NCBI RefSeq assembly: GCF_016906535.1
Contig: NC_057376.1
Span: forward strand, 868,001-932,000
DNA length: 64,000 nucleotides
Direction of reading: 5' to 3'
Source of the DNA: Rhizoctonia solani
Taxonomy: Eukaryota > Basidiomycota > Agaricomycetes > Cantharellales > Ceratobasidiaceae
This document shows positions 34,913 to 46,274 of this stretch, piece after piece. Numbering within the stretch: the stretch's first letter is position 1; every line of letters begins with the position of its first letter. Both the position numbers and the translations under genes were made by a program. The notes beneath the pieces were generated by a model, which did not search any database, was not told where the DNA came from, and saw only the letters and a list, made by a program, of their open reading frames with translations.

Positions 34913-37212
34913 CGTGGTTGGTCGTCTGTCGTCTGTCGGCTATTTTTGTTAGAAAGCCAAGGGACACCCGACACGGGAGAGGTGCGGACGCAATTGCAAT
35001 TGCCTCGACACCGCCAACGTTGACGCCAGTCGCGACAATTCCAATTCCTCCCGCTGCGTGATGTGGCAAGCTTACCGTCTGTCCAGACGTCGTCCTCGAG
35101 GCCAAGGATGATGATGATGTGTGTTTGCAGAAGCTTCCTATACGAGGCACGATGTGCTCCCGATTCCACGGCGGTGCACGGATCAAGTACTTCTGTCACT
35201 ACAGAATAGAGAATATAATGCCCCCCAGCAGATCTCTCTGCCAGCTGCAGCGAGCCTTCGCCCCAGACGCCGCAAACAACCAAGTTCAGTCGAGAGAGCG
35301 TACAGGTGCCTCGTGGTGGCCGTCCGTGGAAATACAAAGGGCAAGTCGCGCTTATCCAACCCGCTCCGGGGTTTCACAATTTATATCTTCATCCCTCTCC
35401 ACACAGCCCGGTCCCAGCATTCCCTTGTGATTCATTGTGGCCGCCCATGCTAGTTCGCACTTGGTCTCAGGCATATCCTACTTTCTCTGATTCCTTGTCT
35501 CTGAGGCCCAAGTCAAGCCTCAGGCGTACTTACAATCTTACAAACATGACCAAACTTGGACCGTCTTCTGAATGGACCCATTGATCAGTCACCTCGGCCC
35601 TATGCTTCGCCGATCGCCGCTCTTGGCCCTGGCAGCTACTGCCGAGCCACGTGAGCCAACACTCCCTCGACCTTGCGCTTGTAGGCATTGGCATCATAAA
35701 GCAGAAACAAAATTTATTTACTATTGATAGGGTTATGGGCCAACGATAGGCACTCGTTCTCTTGATCTGCAACGCTAAAACTCCAGGCCTGATGAGCTGA
35801 TATCAAGCGATAACCGACCCGGGGATTGGCCTTGCCGCCCAAATGAGAGTTGTTTCCCGTTACGGCACCGCCGGCAATATTGGCCTGTTGTTTTGCCGCC
35901 CTGTGGCGCCTTGGATCCACTCAACTCTGCGGAATACGGGATAACATAGGCATCGAGGTATATTCCATCGTACTACTTTCACAGCTTTCAGTTGCGACCA
36001 TCTCGGCTGTGGCAGGCTAATAAATCGGAGTACGCATTCATGATGAGAGAACATTTGCGTGCCAAGTTCCCAGGGCAACTATTGACTCAATCAATTGAAA
36101 ATGAAGCAGGTAGCAACAGAAAGTCGTGGCCAATCAGTTCAATGAATAGATAAAATGGCCAAAAGATACGCTCAGTGGGATTCTTGAAAGTTCATATTGA
36201 GTTCAACCATGCAACAGCTTGAATTTTGACGCCTTTTTGGCCACAAATAATATTCGAATAAGTGTATCAGACACCAGAAGATGGAATGTTATGAAGTGAA
36301 TTGCTAAATACTACCCGTATCAAAGTTACGCGCACAGAAGCGACCAAAATGAAACCTTGCTCGAGATTCAAGCCGGTCGTAGAGGATACCTCAGACGTCT
36401 GAACAATAATCAACACTCCTCAACAACCGTAGTTCAGCAATTTTGCATGAAGAGTACAGACTCGAGCCTTGGGGATAACCAGCTCGGAGAAGTTCGGAGT
36501 GGGTGCGGCCCGTTCATGCTTATCTTAAACGAATCGTTTGGGTGTAGATAGACCAAATATGCTGTGTATGAGCCATCGAATGCACATGTACAGAAATATC
36601 TTTTGGTTGCCTTTATAAAACTTGTTCGGAATAACTTGGTCAGATTTCCGGACAAGAGAATCCGGGGCGATGAGCTGGCGGAAAATATTCCCCACGCTGA
36701 CCAGCATGTTGTTCAAATGCAGTGATAGCCGCGCATTTCACCACGGTGAATAGCAGTATTATAAGCATCCTCAGAAACGAGGAAGGTCATGTCTGGACCT
36801 CATGTCCGCTAGATGTATTCAAATTGAAATATACATGTTGTCAAATTACAAGTGTAATCGCGGAGAAGGCAAGTTGTCGTCCCTTTAGTTCTAGTGGTCC
36901 CGTTCTATACGCATTAAACGAATAAAAAAGGAGTCCTCAATCAATATTTTAATAGTCTTATAGTGCTGTAAAAGGTTAAGGGCACTTCGTCACGTGCTGA
37001 ATAGCCACCACGCTTAGATCCCCACTCCCTTTCCGGTTGCTGCAACTCCTTCCAGCTGAACTTGCCAACGAGAACGTCTTGGCGCTGAAAATCATACATG
37101 CCAAACCACGCGAACCGTGTCATCATAATGATCACCTGGACTTCTTGCCCCTTGCTGCTAGGCCTTTTCAGTTCCAGCATGGTAACTATTCATAATGATA
37201 TATGCGTGGCGG
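34913..37212. other. Gene-poor stretch of 2.3 kb
   Basis: I see no supportable gene. The left part probably contains the spliced 5' leader of the ELL-like gene. A 79-codon minus-strand frame (36941-37180, beginning MLELKRPSSKGQEVQV) exists but has no recognisable domain and may be chance. Base composition becomes AT-rich from about 36000. Confidence 0.5.
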
Positions 37213-37219
37213 CGGGCCG
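37213..37219 (-). promoter_or_regulatory. CGGCCCG motif upstream of PL9 lyase
   Basis: CGGGCCG on the plus strand, 125 bp before the ATG and about 20 bp before the TATA-like box, in the context GGCGGGCCGGCC. Confidence 0.4.
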
Positions 37220-37240
37220 GCCTGGACCAGAACGTAGCCA

Positions 37241-37246
37241 TATAAG
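37241..37246 (+). promoter_or_regulatory. TATA-like box of PL9 lyase
   Basis: TATAAG in GCCATATAAGAGTC, about 100 bp before the ATG. Confidence 0.5.
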
Positions 37247-37343
37247 AGTCATGAATAAGTGCTGGGTTCGATAACACCGATAGTTTCCTCCAGAATCATC
37301 CTACTAGACCTTCTTTCAACACTGTCACTCTTTCTAATTCACA

Positions 37344-38966
37344 ATGGGAAACGCTGGATCTGTCCTCAACGCCGACGTCCACACACACGCTCAGCGGGAC
37401 CTCATTGAGAAACGCGCGACTGCAATTTACGTTTCTCCCACCGGAAGCGATTCGGCTGCGGGCACGCTTGCGGCTCCGCTAAAGTCTATCCAGAAGGCGA
37501 TCGATAAGTGCGTCGTTGACCCCGGGGATCGGCCGGGCAGGTCGCTAACATATCCATTTGTGTATACAGGGCTGTTGCGGGAGATACCATCTACCTTCGT
37601 GGGGAACCTACGCTTTGACCACTAACCTTCAAATCACCAAGTCTGGAACGGCGAATGCCAAGTACACCCTCACGAACTACCAGTCTGAAAAGGTTATCAT
37701 TGATGGCGAAGGGCTTCCCTAGTATGTTGCCTCGGTCTTACCATGACGGGAAGATTTGCTAATCACATTCAAAAGCACTCCCGCACCGGTTGGGGGTAGC
37801 ATCCCCGATAAGTCCCGCGGCATTCTCCATATCACAGGCTCGTATGGAGGTTCATCGGATTCGAGTAAGTAGTTTATTCGTATAGAATATGGGTGGAGCT
37901 TATGTTCATTTGAACAGGTTGGTCAATGGACCATATGGTGTTTACTCGTAAGTCGTTTACGAGCTTTTCAGCGGTGGCCTGTGTTTCATTCCGCCTTTGA
38001 TTGACCCAGGCGTGACGCATCTAACAACCACTATGAGCGACTTGTTGCCCATGACAACTATGAGACTGGGATTCAAATTCAAGGAGCGGCCAGCAACAAC
38101 CTCGTACTCAACGTCGACAGCTATGGCAACCGCGATCCTCGCAAAAATGGTGAAAGTGCGGACGGCATTGGTATCAAAGAGGGGTCCGGTACGGGTAATG
38201 TTATCAGGGGATCTCGTTTCTGGAACAACGTGGACGACGGCCTCGACTTTTGGTATGTTCACCCCCGGTCGTATGCCCGAATATAAAGCCTCATTGTGTC
38301 TTAAAGGGAGTTCCTGTCCCCAGTGACCATCGAAAACTGTTACTCTTGGGGTAACGGCTTCAACCGGTATGTTGATGAATGACTTCCATAGCCAGTGAGC
38401 TGATAGTTCACGACAGTTGGGGCTTCTCCAACTTTGCCGGTGATGGTAATGGATACAAGCTCGGCGGTGGAGCCAAGGACACTCCAGTCGCCCATGTAGT
38501 GAAGAACAGTATGGGTAAGTAGTGCTCAGGTGGCTAGCAAGTAGCTATATTGAACTGTCTTCCATAGCATTCAACAATGCTGCCGGAGGGTTCGTCGATA
38601 ATACACAGCCCGGAAAGATGGTAGTTAGCCGCAACACTGCCTGGAACAACATCGCTGGCGCAGGCTTTGACTTTGCTGATTCCACTCCTACTATTAGCGG
38701 GAATGTAAGCGCATATTCGACTCCCACGCTATGATTCCTCTCACAATTGCCCTCGTCAGATTGCTGTTCTCAACAAGGTTAACTCACAACTCAAGGGAGG
38801 CTCCGCAAGTGGCAACTCATGGCAGTCAGGCAGCTGGAGTAACTCTTCGTTTATTAGTCTCGATTCGTCAACCCTCACGGGTCCACGTGCAGCCGATGGT
38901 TTGGTCCGCGCTTCCAATTTCTTGCTCCCCAAATCAGCTGCCGCGATTGGTGCCAGCTATGTCTAG
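37344..38966 (+). CDS. Pectate lyase, polysaccharide lyase family 9
   Basis: Right-handed beta-helix enzyme expected to cut polygalacturonate by beta-elimination with calcium. Motifs in order: AIYVSPTGSDSAAGTLAAPL, SIQKAID, GDTIYLRGGTYALTTNLQIT, IIDGEGLP, HYERLVAHDNYETGIQIQGA, NVDSYGNRDPRKNGESADGI, GIKEGSGTGNVIRGSRFWNN, DDGLDFW, IENCYSWGNGFNR, GDGNGYKLGGGAKDTP, and FNNAAGGFVDNTQPGK. About seven exons. One base seems missing in GGGG 37601-37604, in the RGGTY motif. Unlike the pectin lyases the N-terminus, MGNAGSVLNADVHTHAQRDL, has no hydrophobic signal peptide; it begins with an N-myristoylation-like MGxxxS. Either the protein is not secreted by the classical route or the true first exon has been lost. 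Confidence 0.85.
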
Positions 38967-40446
38967 TTAGGCAGATTACTTCTTTGCTCACAGGGTTTGT
39001 GATACATATCTACTAGAATGTGTATTCTACCATACACCTTCAAATAGTTAGCTACGATATGGCCCGAGCTTGCTTGTTAACCGTCGAACCGAGCCTATTG
39101 AGGCCTTTCCGAGCTATATATGCGCGGATGATGACCAACTACATCTTACGAAATGATTCATCGTATATTCTTTGGGACCAACGGTATTTGTTCGACATGT
39201 GCAACACGGCTCATGTGCTACTTTAACCATATGTTCGCAAGCAATCCATTGTTATAATGTTATATTGTAGCGCGTAGTTACTGGCATCATCGTCTTTAGC
39301 GCTGCTAGTCTAACATGTTCGCGGGCACGCGTGCACAAGATGTATCGGAATATTGACATGGGGGATTAAAACCTTTGGCTCATGTTGCTGGTTGCATGAG
39401 TTACACACGCACCTACCAACGCTACCCGCTTGGATCATATATACCGGTCCCACGAGACACTTATTGCTCGAGAACTCTCCCATCGTATGTTATGAGTATG
39501 CGCTTTTCCAATGAGGATTACCTAAATAGAATTACGCATACAACGGGCAGTCCAATCCATTGACACATTCATTGTCCACATACAATTGCAATGGTATGTC
39601 TACATCGGCTCCTCAGGCCACGATTCACTTTTTAATTAAACTCGAAGTTGAAGTTGAGTCCTTCCCGCATCCATAGAAAACCTAAAAGAATAGCATAGAT
39701 GTCTTAGTTGGCATTTTATCGCGGAACGTTTTGCGATAACAGCTTAGCTGTGTGCTGAGACCTTGCTAAAGTTAGCCAAACATGAGACCATCGGATCGAG
39801 CATTGATGTCGTGCGAAGGTTACCAGAGGGACGGTTTGCTTAAAATACCCATATTAGAGTCTGTATGAGGTCGAACACATTTGAGTTTGAGGATCCCTAG
39901 AGCGGATCGCTGCCCTTGGTAATTGTTGTCCCTAGGCTTTGGAACTCTCTCGGAACACGCATTGCAGTCCGCGCATGCGGAGTTTGTACTGAGGATTGAA
40001 ATTTAAGCACCACGTAATTATCATATTTGACGAGTTTGTTCACGCCGCTGTGGCCTTATTTTTAGGGCTTACAGTAAATTTCGCCCGTTCTGAGGATTCA
40101 AGGACGGGGTTGCGATCACCGATCAAGTTCACGTGATATTATACCGCTGTGTAATTATCCAAGTTAAGAGTATTTTTCATGTCGAATCTGGGGGGATATA
40201 GCCTATAGGTTACTTAAAAAGTACCGTAAAGGACTGAGGAGGAGCTACCCTACGTGGAAAATATTTGTCGAAGGCGTGGAGGAGGCGTTAAAGACCATTC
40301 GCATGGTCATTCCGATGAGCAGCACTCGATCGTCGTTCAATAGGTAATGACGTTCGGATGAAAGGCAGCCTGATCGTCCGAGTTTTAAGATGGTCCGCTA
40401 TGGTCGATTCTCGAGGATCTAGCCCTATTCGAGCTGCTTTCTTCGT
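38967..40446. other. Gene-free stretch of 1.5 kb
   Basis: No gene is supported on either strand. The right end leads into the CRY-DASH promoter. Confidence 0.5.
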
Positions 40447-40453
40447 TATAAAA
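40447..40453 (+). promoter_or_regulatory. TATA box of CRY-DASH
   Basis: TATAAAA in CGTTATAAAATCTC, 83 bp before the ATG at 40536. Confidence 0.6.
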
Positions 40454-40535
40454 TCTCTTGAGTCGAACGCTCTTTTCTACATCCATAATTCGGAGCATTT
40501 ATCCTCTTCCTTCATCATTTTCAAACTCTTCAAAC

Positions 40536-42680
40536 ATGGCTCGGCGACGTATTGCTATTGCTCTCTTGCGAAATGATCTCCGGGTGTCGGATAACCCTGT
40601 ACTCTACGCCGCTCGCGATGCCCCCGGGACAACCCACCTTCTCCCTCTGTTCGTGTTCGACGAACGCCAGGTCGAACTTAGTGGAGTTCAGGATTTAAAG
40701 AGGTTCATCGACCTGAAGATGAGCCCCTTGTTGATGCCAAAACTCGTATTTGTGGATTTTGGCGGACTGGAAGGCATAGGGCCCGGTGAGCATCAATGCC
40801 TTAGTCATTGGCAACTTTGTAGCTGACCAGGAGACCGCGGCTAGCTTTTTGGCTCAGTCCGTTTTTGATGTGAAGTCGCAACTCAAATCTGTAGGTTCTG
40901 ACCTAGCTATCTACCTAGGACGTCCGGAGAATGTAGTTCCGCACCTTGTGAGCGGGCTTCAAGAACGAGGTGACACGATTGAAGGCGTCTGGTTACAACA
41001 AGAAGTTCGTAACTACAATGCTGCTCTTGAGGTCACCCGCTAACTTAACAATCCAACTATAAAAAACTCAGTCAGCTTCGGAAGAGGTTACGGTTGAAAA
41101 CCGCCTCTCCCGCGCTCTAAGGAAGCTAAAAACTACTCTTCATCTTGACGCTGGAGCTCGTACATTGGTGCATGCATCTGATCTCCCATTTCAAATACCC
41201 GCTCAGCTTCCAGACGTATTCACCGCATTTCGCAAGCGCGTAGAGGGTCTTAATGAGAAGATGGTTCGCCAAGTCTTACCCGACCCATCAAAAGGAGAAT
41301 GGAAACCATTTCCCACTCTCGAACGCGAGGCGCATACTGCGTCTATTTTCGCCCTCCCTAATGATGTGACCGAGGATCCGTTTATTGAACAGCTTATCGC
41401 CCCTCTCGTACGCGAGCCTGTCCAGGGGGATACAATTCATAGGGTGGCATTCTACGATGTCGCAGGCTCAGCATTCCCTTTTAGGGGTGGCGAATCGGCT
41501 GCTCGCCGACGGTTAGATTATTATTTTGGTGCGGGCGGAGTAGGTGAGAACTGCCCCGCGACAACATACAAGGAAACAAGAAATGGATTACTGGGAGCGG
41601 ATTATTCAACGAAATTCAGCCCATATCTCACTTTTGGTTGCCTGAGTGCTCGCGAGATAGCTGCCCGATGCGATGACCTTGAAGATAGACTAAGAGACGC
41701 TGAAAAGCTGACCGACGTAGCCAGAAAAAATATTTATTGGATCAGGTGAGTCTATTTATATAGTATCATTCCTATCGGGCTCAAGTAGCCAGGTTCGAGT
41801 TGCTCTGGAGGGATTACATGTTTTTCGTCAATATGAAATATGGTAATGACCTCTTTAAACCCCAAGGCCTACTCATGGCAGTTTCCCCCAATAATACGAA
41901 ATTGAAAAACGATTGGACCCAATGGAAAGACCAAGACGACAAATTGCGGGCGTGGTTCGAAGGTCGTACCGGAGTTCCGTTTGTGGATGCATGTATGCGT
42001 GAGCTTACGGCGACAGGGTAAGTCAAATTGACAGTGTCTTTCTATTTGTAAGAATGCGCTAATTCTTGCCAGCTATATGTCCAATCGAGGACGTCAAAAC
42101 GTGGCGTCTTACTTGGCTAAAGACTTGTACTTTGACTGGCGGATTGGAGCAGGTAGGTTACACCAGAATGGCCAAGATGAATTCTAACCTTCTGTCGCAG
42201 AGTTTTTCGAATCATTTCTACTGGACTATGATCCGGCTTCTAACTACGGCAATTGGGCGTAAGTGCTCATCTTCTTGGATGTTTGGCGCCAAATTAGGCT
42301 TAGCACTAATCGCGTATCCAATTAGTTACGTTGCTGGTGTTGGAAACGATCCCCGTGAAGGACGCAAATTCAACGTGATCAAACAAGCAAAGGACTATGA
42401 TCCAGACGGTGATTTTGTCAAGCAATGGGTGCCGGAGGTTTCCGGTCCAGAGCTCTCTGGCTTCCAACGTCATATACCCTGGCAATTTTGGTCCACAAGC
42501 GAGGACAATGGGGGGTCGTATCCTCGATCGCCCATCGTCGAAGATTCAAGCTGGAAGAAGTTTTACATAGGGGGAGTCGAAAAAGACGAAAGAGGTGCTG
42601 GAGGACGAGGAAAGGGTCGAGGACGGGGTCGGGGTCGAGGCGGAAGAGGTGGTCGTGGACGAAACAGCAGAGTTGGTTGA
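40536..42680 (+). CDS. CRY-DASH: DASH-type cryptochrome
   Basis: Flavoprotein of the photolyase/cryptochrome family; DASH members repair cyclobutane dimers in single-stranded DNA and may signal blue light. The photolyase N-domain starts [20 protein letters not shown] and [16 protein letters not shown]-domain motifs follow: [109 protein letters not shown], and [20 protein letters not shown]. The C-terminus is a Gly/Arg repeat of about 25 residues ([15 protein letters not shown]), as seen in fungal CRY-DASH proteins and able to bind nucleic acid. A base is missing near 40689 (after VELSGV), beyond which [12 protein letters not shown] reads on. Six exons. A Met further upstream is not available in frame, so this ATG is chosen. 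Confidence 0.92.
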
Positions 42681-42932
42681 AGGACAAATGTTGATGAAAT
42701 GACAGAAATATACAAACACGAACCGTAGTGGAAGTTCAATGGCTACTTAGGATTCATATGCTAATCTATTATTTATTCGTAGTGTATGTATAAATCGAAT
42801 TGTGTAAATAATGTTTTAGGTGAATGGGTGGCGGTCTACAAGGTGATCTATAGGTTTACTCGAGCTCGGAGCACTTTATGGCTACACCAGCAAGAGTGCA
42901 AGCGCGACCTATTAGGATGTTTCAATGAGTAA

Positions 42933-43174
42933 TCACAGCTTCTTGTCCTGGTTGATGGTTGTAGGGCCTACCCTCTGTATTTCCTGCCGCAGCTGGGTGT
43001 AGTCGTTGAGTGGGTTGAGCATGTACCAAAAAATGATGGGCTTACCTTGTGCATTGGATCGTTGAGCTCAGAGTCCTTGGACCCAAGTTTGTTGAGGCGG
43101 TGGGGTGGCACAGGGAGCGTATTCGCGCCTACCGTGCACGTCGCAAGTAGGAGCACTATGGGCCAAAGCTTCAT
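42933..43174 (-). CDS. Small secreted protein, 56 residues
   Basis: Two exons (43046-43174 and 42933-42974) join in phase 0 to 56 residues. The N-terminus MKLWPIVLLLATCTVGANTL is a clean signal peptide with likely cleavage after VGA. The mature part is about 40 residues (LPVPPHRLNKLGSKDSELND, ending NQDKKL) with no cysteine pair, so it is not a disulfide-type effector. A dibasic KR at the exon junction (MHKRVGP) could allow Kex2 processing. It lies convergent with CRY-DASH. The family is unknown. Confidence rests on the signal peptide and good splice sites; so small a gene could still be chance. Confidence 0.5.
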
Positions 43175-43666
43175 GCAATGAGGGGTCCGGGGTAAGAGTT
43201 ACACAGAGTCAAGGAATGGCAACTTATAGGATACACAGATCTGCAGAGAAGCCCCAGGCTAAACAGATTTGAGAAGAAATGGTGAAACCAAGCCAAGGGT
43301 TTAGATGACAAGATTGACACTCGACCGTCAAATAAGCCGAGACTAGCTCGTGGTTGGCTGGTTATACAGGAGGTTATATCGGAGGCTCAGCCGCGACCCC
43401 AGAAGTTGGGAGACAAATACATCCAGTGTAGAGTCAGGTAGGGACCGATTGTGCTTCAGGCCCTGGCGCTTGCACGGTTCGTAGGCTCGCAACGAGGGCC
43501 ATGTCAAGGATAGCGACCAGTCAACTTGTTACCCTAACAATCGCGAGAACTCTCCACATCTTCTTGCACCCGATTGCCGATCGGTATCTCATCACTGTAA
43601 TGTATATTGAAGCCGTAACATTCAAATCACATTGCCTTATGCACATCAGAGTCATGCTAATTATGA
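43175..43666. other. Intergenic gap
   Basis: About 490 bp, no gene seen. Promoter of the small secreted protein and 3' flank of the methyltransferase gene. Confidence 0.45.
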
Positions 43667-45267
43667 TTATTTCCTTCCCACGAATAAGAAGTGTCCCACA
43701 CCCCATTCTTCCCCATGATGCATTGCGAAGAAAACTGCCACGGCAAGGAAGAATGTCCGAAAGCGGTAATAAGCCTTGCGTCCTTCGCTGGCATCAAATC
43801 CTTGTGCTTTGGCGTCGCGTTCTAATTCAGCTATCGCAGCTGCCCGATTGGCGTCCTGTAGTTGAAGCCAATGCTCCGAAGTTTGGGCGTACTGAAAGAG
43901 TCAGGGTGGACTCGAAATAAGAGAATCCGTGACAATACACCATGTCTGCCGTTGATGAACCAAGTCCTCTGGAGTTTCAAATCGGTCTGGAAGTAGGAAA
44001 GCAAATCTAGAGATGGCATTGTCCCCCCTATACCAATGATAAGGGTGAGCGATAGAAATGGCGATGGCTATATCAATACTGACCAGAAAAGAAGTTTTGA
44101 GCCATCCATCCATCTCCCTCTTCAAAGTCATAGGGTGTAGTTTTATGAAGAAATATATGGATCTATATCATGGTAATAGTAAATAGGAATGAAACGACAA
44201 ATGCGCACTTACAAATACTAGAGCTTCACCGGAGGCCGCCTTAGAGTTCGGTTTTAGCCAACTGGCTACCTTTTTCATTAGAACCTCATAATTTTTCATG
44301 TGTTCAAACATCTACGCGAACAGTGAGTAGGACACATATCATAACGCTATTTAGTATACCTCAATAGATAGGATACGGTCAAACCTGGTGGATTCCTCAA
44401 ATTCGTACGTGTTAACATCGCCGGTTATAACCTATTGAAACATACATCGACGACATTACGCAGAGGATTATGTGAACATACTGTCAAGTTTTTGAAGCCT
44501 TTGTGCTTGGCCACACTATCAATATGAACTTTCTGAGTGGCCGAGTTGGACAATGCTGTGATTCTCGCATTGGGGTATTTCTAGTAGTGGGTCAGTTAAT
44601 AAGTCCCCCGGTATGATCCCAATAACCCACCTCTGCAAGGAAAAGTGACAAACTACCCCATCCTACGTGAAATACTTAACACCTTATCATATATACACTA
44701 TATTCTAGGACGTACCACATCCGAGATCCAAAATATCAATACCGTCGCATAATTTTGCCTTTTCGCAGTAGCTTTCCAGCATAAGTTCTTCGGCCTGTGC
44801 AATAGTCTCCTTTCCTGTTGGATACAAACAAGATGAATACTTCATCCGAGGCCCGACGCATAATTTCATGAATTCGGTGGACACCTGAGACGTATGATAT
44901 GAGCTAAATGAGTAAACATGGTGTCGAATGAAACGCACTTCATAGTGTTGTTTGTTGGCTTTGTCGACATCGTCGGCAATCACATCCCTAGCTCGAACCT
45001 TTTCAATCCAACGCATCTACTATGTCGGTGAATAGAATGCAGCTTATAGAAACGCCACCATGGCGTACCTTGGATTCGTGGTTAGCTTCTAGTGAACCAT
45101 GGTTTATTTCTCTCAGTCGCTGCTCCGAAAGCGCTCGAACAATTGGTCTCAACAAAAAATCAGGTATAGCTCCCTATAGATTTCAAGAGTTCAGTAAACG
45201 ACGCATAAGTGGATTTACTGCGCACCCTGTCAAGAAGGTCGTACCCGAATTGCATTAACGAGTCCAT
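43667..45267 (-). CDS. CFA-synthase-like SAM methyltransferase
   Basis: Class I methyltransferase of the cyclopropane-fatty-acid-synthase/coclaurine N-methyltransferase group. The first exon gives MDSLMQFGYDLLDR, then IPDFLLRPIVRALSEQRLRE and NHGSLEANHESK. The catalytic part has NKQHYEVSTEFMKLCVGPRM, YSSCLYPTGKETIAQAEELM, the SAM-binding loop ILDLGCG, then TGDVNTYEFEESTRFDRILS, EMFEHMKNYEVLMKKVASWL and YDFEEGDGWLKTSF. The end is YYRFRTFFLAVAVFFAMHHG and WGVGHFLFVGRK. About nine exons. The splice before GGTMPSLDLL needs one extra G in the G run (C6 at 44023-44028). Substrate unknown; fungal relatives are uncharacterised. An ATG at 45016 lies inside the protein and is not the start. Confidence 0.82.
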
Positions 45268-45602
45268 ACCTGCAACACGTCTGGCTGGGAGTTAGGAAGT
45301 AGTAGTTGTGAGCGGGGGTGTGGTCGTTGCAGGATATCAGGACCCGGGAACCCACGACTGACTTTATCCTCGGGCGTTTCCCTGGGCTATCTAAGCATTC
45401 AGTCGATCGAGATGTTAGTGATCGGCGGCATGACGTTTTTCATGCGACCATCAGCGATTTCTTAGATTAAAATTGTCACAAACTCGGAACGGGATTTATT
45501 TTATTTTGTAAAATCTACACAAACTGAACCCAAACATGTTTGTTCATTAATGAGTTTTACTGTAAGTGTTTGTCGTCAGCGCCTACCTTGGCCGTCGTTC
45601 GC
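45268..45602. other. Intergenic gap
   Basis: About 335 bp between two minus-strand genes; no gene visible. Confidence 0.4.
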
Positions 45603-46011
45603 TTATTTGGCCTGACTGGGACCAACCCGTTGTGCGGCGGCAGCCAGAGCAATCTCTCGCTGTTCGAGTTGCTCATCTGTCATCTGGAAGACCCCAGACA
45701 AAGCCTTAGAGTTGTGATGATCGTGAAACAAAAAAATTTCATACTCCTTGTTTCGCTTCATGTTCTCGCAATGCCTATTATAATATCATTCAACTGAACA
45801 AGAGCCTGGATGAGCAGTCAGGCAGATCATACCTCTATTCATTTCGCAGATAAATAGATTGTACCCAATTGAGCCATATGCACTCACCTTCTCCCCGTCG
45901 TAGAATCTCCTTGTGTACAGCTCCCCCAAGGTACAGTCCATAAATTGAAACACCAGCAAGCCCGGCAACAAACGTTCGGTGTAGGATGTCCGTTAGTGAT
46001 ATAGGCGGCAT
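45603..46011 (-). CDS. COX14-like mitochondrial assembly protein
   Basis: Small protein of about 78 residues from three exons. Exon 1 gives MPPISLTDILHRTFVAGLAG then VSIYGLYLGGAVHKEILRRG, one membrane segment after a TD.LHR motif, the pattern of Cox14-type cytochrome-c-oxidase assembly factors of the inner mitochondrial membrane. The second exon, read as ALREHEAKQG, needs one extra base in the CCCC run at 45893-45896 to stay in frame. The third reads MTDEQLEQREIALAAAAQRV then GPSQAK. Function is inferred from size, single membrane span and motif only. It is divergent from the Mdm31/32 gene, with about 260 bp between starts. Confidence 0.5.
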
Positions 46012-46274
46012 AATGGTTAAGGTTGTAAGTTGGTCACGTCTGGGAGACCGACGTATTAGTCAGCTTCCTCTCAATTGTGATTGCTCCCGCTTCAATACAT
46101 CCATCATAAACCCTCAACAGACAAATTCAACGTTGCGAATACGTGAAACTATCGGCGGTACCGCTAATTGCATGATTTCCCTGAGGATTGTAATCGAAGT
46201 ATATTGGATATAGATTGGTCGTTTCATGAGTCGACCTGTGCCCCGTGTGGGCTTGCTTGGGCTATCTAGGCGAT
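46012..46274. promoter_or_regulatory. Shared divergent promoter, COX14-like and Mdm31/32
   Basis: Short intergenic stretch between two oppositely transcribed genes whose products both look like inner-mitochondrial-membrane proteins. No TATA box is clear. Co-regulation is inference. Confidence 0.4.

Noticed and set aside
36941..37180. 79-codon minus-strand frame MLELKRPSSK...
   Set aside because: No domain, no paralogue in the window; kept only as a mention in the gap entry.
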